DNA from: Paludibacter sp.
Lineage (GTDB): Bacteria > Bacteroidota > Bacteroidia > Bacteroidales > Paludibacteraceae
DNA length: 64,000 nt
NCBI GenBank assembly: GCA_028692715.1
Contig: JAQUWU010000004.1
Location: 1 to 64,000, forward strand
Direction of reading: 5' to 3'
Shown here: one piece after another, positions 62,994 to 64,000 of the stretch
How the letters are laid out: each line of letters opens with the position of its first letter
How positions within the stretch are numbered: position 1 is the stretch's first letter
The notes under the pieces: generated by a model
The model's database searches: none
What the model was told of the DNA's origin: nothing
The model's input: the letters and a program-made list of their open reading frames with translations, nothing else
Translations under genes and position numbers: made by a program

Positions 62994-64000
62994 CTAAAAT
63001 TTGAAGAAATTTTTAGCATTGTTGTAACTAATATCTTCTACCATTTTTCCAATAAATTCTAATTCCTGATAAGGTAACAATCCATTTTCCACATCATTAG
63101 CTATCAAATTACAAAGGGTACGTCGGAAATATTCATGTCGTGGATAAGAAAGAAAACTACGTGAGTCCGTTAACATACCAACAAATCTGCTTAACAAACC
63201 AAGAACTGAAAGCGAATTCATTTGTTTTTCCATACCATCTTTTTGATCAAGGAACCACCAACCAGAACCAAATTGAATTTTACCGGCAACTGTACCATCC
63301 TGAAAATTACCAATCATAGTTGCAATCACTTCATTATCAGATGGGTTCAGGTTGTAAAGAATAGTTTTAGCTAGTTTATTATTTGTGTCGAGTCTGTTTA
63401 GAAATTTTGACATAGCTTTGGCAGTATTAAAAGTTCCAATAGAGTCGAAACCAGTATCTGCACCTAACTGGTTAAATAATCGAGTGTTATTGTTTCGAAT
63501 AGCACCGAAATGGAATTGTTGTGTCCAGCCTTTTTCCCAATCCATTTCAGCAAAAATAACCATCATTGCCGATTTGAATTTTAAAATTTCTGAATATGAC
63601 AATTCCTTTCCACCGTAAACTTTATTGAATATTGTTTTGATTTCCAATTCTGTATAATCTTCGGCATAAAATTCTTCAATTCCGTGATCCGAAAGTTTAC
63701 AGCCTTGTTCAGCGAAGAAATCCTGACGTTTTCTTAAGGCCAGAATCATATCGTCAAAAGTAGAGATTGTAATACCGGACACACTTGCAAGTTGTTCAAC
63801 ATAAGCACGGAAATTGGCTGAATCTTCCACCGTCATAGCTTTATCAGGACGCCACGTAGGTAACATTTTTATTTCAAAACCATCTTTTCGAGTTTTAATA
63901 TGGTGTTCCAATGAATCAACAGGGTCATCGGTTGTACAAACAACTTCTACCTTATAATGTCTCATTAAGTTTCTAGCTGTAAATTGTGGTGATTGTAATT
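62994..64000 (-). CDS. uxaC: Glucuronate isomerase, 5' end outside window
   Basis: About 335 C-terminal residues of an enzyme that is normally near 470. It isomerises glucuronate to fructuronate and galacturonate to tagaturonate. Seen are 'VEVVCTTDDPVDSLEHH', 'MLPTWRPDKAM', 'GWTQQFHFGAIRNNN', 'GSGWWFLDQKDGMEKQMNSLS' and 'GMLTDSRSFLSYPRHEYFRR', all UxaC hallmarks with metal and sugar ligands. The frame stays open upstream of the ATG at 63965 to the window edge ('QSPQFTARNLMRHY'), where UxaC proteins have comparable sequence, so that ATG is internal. It heads the uronate gene group seen here. Confidence 0.95.
   Translation of the reverse strand, partial: LQSPQFTARNLMRHYKVEVVCTTDDPVDSLEHHIKTRKDGFEIKMLPTWRPDKAMTVEDSANFRAYVEQLASVSGITISTFDDMILALRKRQDFFAEQGCKLSDHGIEEFYAEDYTELEIKTIFNKVYGGKELSYSEILKFKSAMMVIFAEMDWEKGWTQQFHFGAIRNNNTRLFNQLGADTGFDSIGTFNTAKAMSKFLNRLDTNNKLAKTILYNLNPSDNEVIATMIGNFQDGTVAGKIQFGSGWWFLDQKDGMEKQMNSLSVLGLLSRFVGMLTDSRSFLSYPRHEYFRRTLCNLIANDVENGLLPYQELEFIGKMVEDISYNNAKNFFKF

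Overview
The window reads as a chromosomal piece of an AT-rich member of the Bacteroidota, most likely order Bacteroidales. The evidence is SusC/SusD outer-membrane nutrient-uptake pairs, gliding/type IX-associated gldE and gldD, a bacterial GGGP synthase homologue, an 11-gene nuo operon with fused nuoCD and no nuoE/F/G, and promoters of the TAnnTTTG type instead of sigma-70 boxes. A Paludibacter- or Dysgonomonas-like organism is a guess. I saw no rRNA, tRNA, CRISPR array, prophage or complete insertion sequence.

Layout. 1-14311 (+): a polysaccharide-utilisation-type run, susC (3' part), susD, two fasciclin-domain lipoproteins, a second susC/susD pair and a large periplasmic six-hairpin glycosidase-like protein (DUF4450 type). 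14453-24250: housekeeping and orphan genes, namely a lone LutA-like protein, a DUF2007-USP-USP stress protein, gldE-gldD-phosphopantetheinyl transferase-GGGPS, an MFS carrier, a DUF2148 ferredoxin-like protein, suhB, a DUF456 protein and a small element bounded by inverted repeats. 24522-30886 (+): a membrane-bound AraC regulator followed by a LolA-like protein, two FtsX-type permeases, their ATPase and an outer-membrane barrel, which looks like a trans-envelope export or lipid-transfer system. 30927-35246: a relic of a penicillin-binding protein gene, a DEAD-box helicase and the intact PBP1A. 35520-47317 (-): nuoABCDHIJKLMN with an AT-rich acyltransferase inserted between nuoL and nuoM. 47954-49875 (-): two zinc-type CDF exporters. 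49979-59165: a radical SAM/B12 protein, DUF554, an orphan HsdR-N protein, AMP nucleosidase, holA, tex, an outer-membrane protein, DUF4494 and yggS. 59264-64000 (-): hexuronate catabolism, with uxaC (5' end outside), kdgK, KDPG aldolase and an ExuT-like carrier.

How it fits together. The glycan-uptake locus at one end and the uronate pathway at the other suggest growth on uronic-acid-containing polysaccharide, but they are 45 kb apart and the link is inference. The nuo complex without its NADH-oxidising module would take electrons from another donor.

The most unusual pattern is not a gene. A family of short GC-rich palindromes sits at gene junctions. C-rich arms begin 0-4 nt after stop codons and G-rich arms lie just before start codons, most densely inside the nuo operon. 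One copy has become the C-terminal tail of NuoI. I could not identify any system here as certainly novel. The best candidates for follow-up are this repeat family, the LolA/ABC/barrel operon, the inserted acyltransferase and a possible structured RNA upstream of nuoA.
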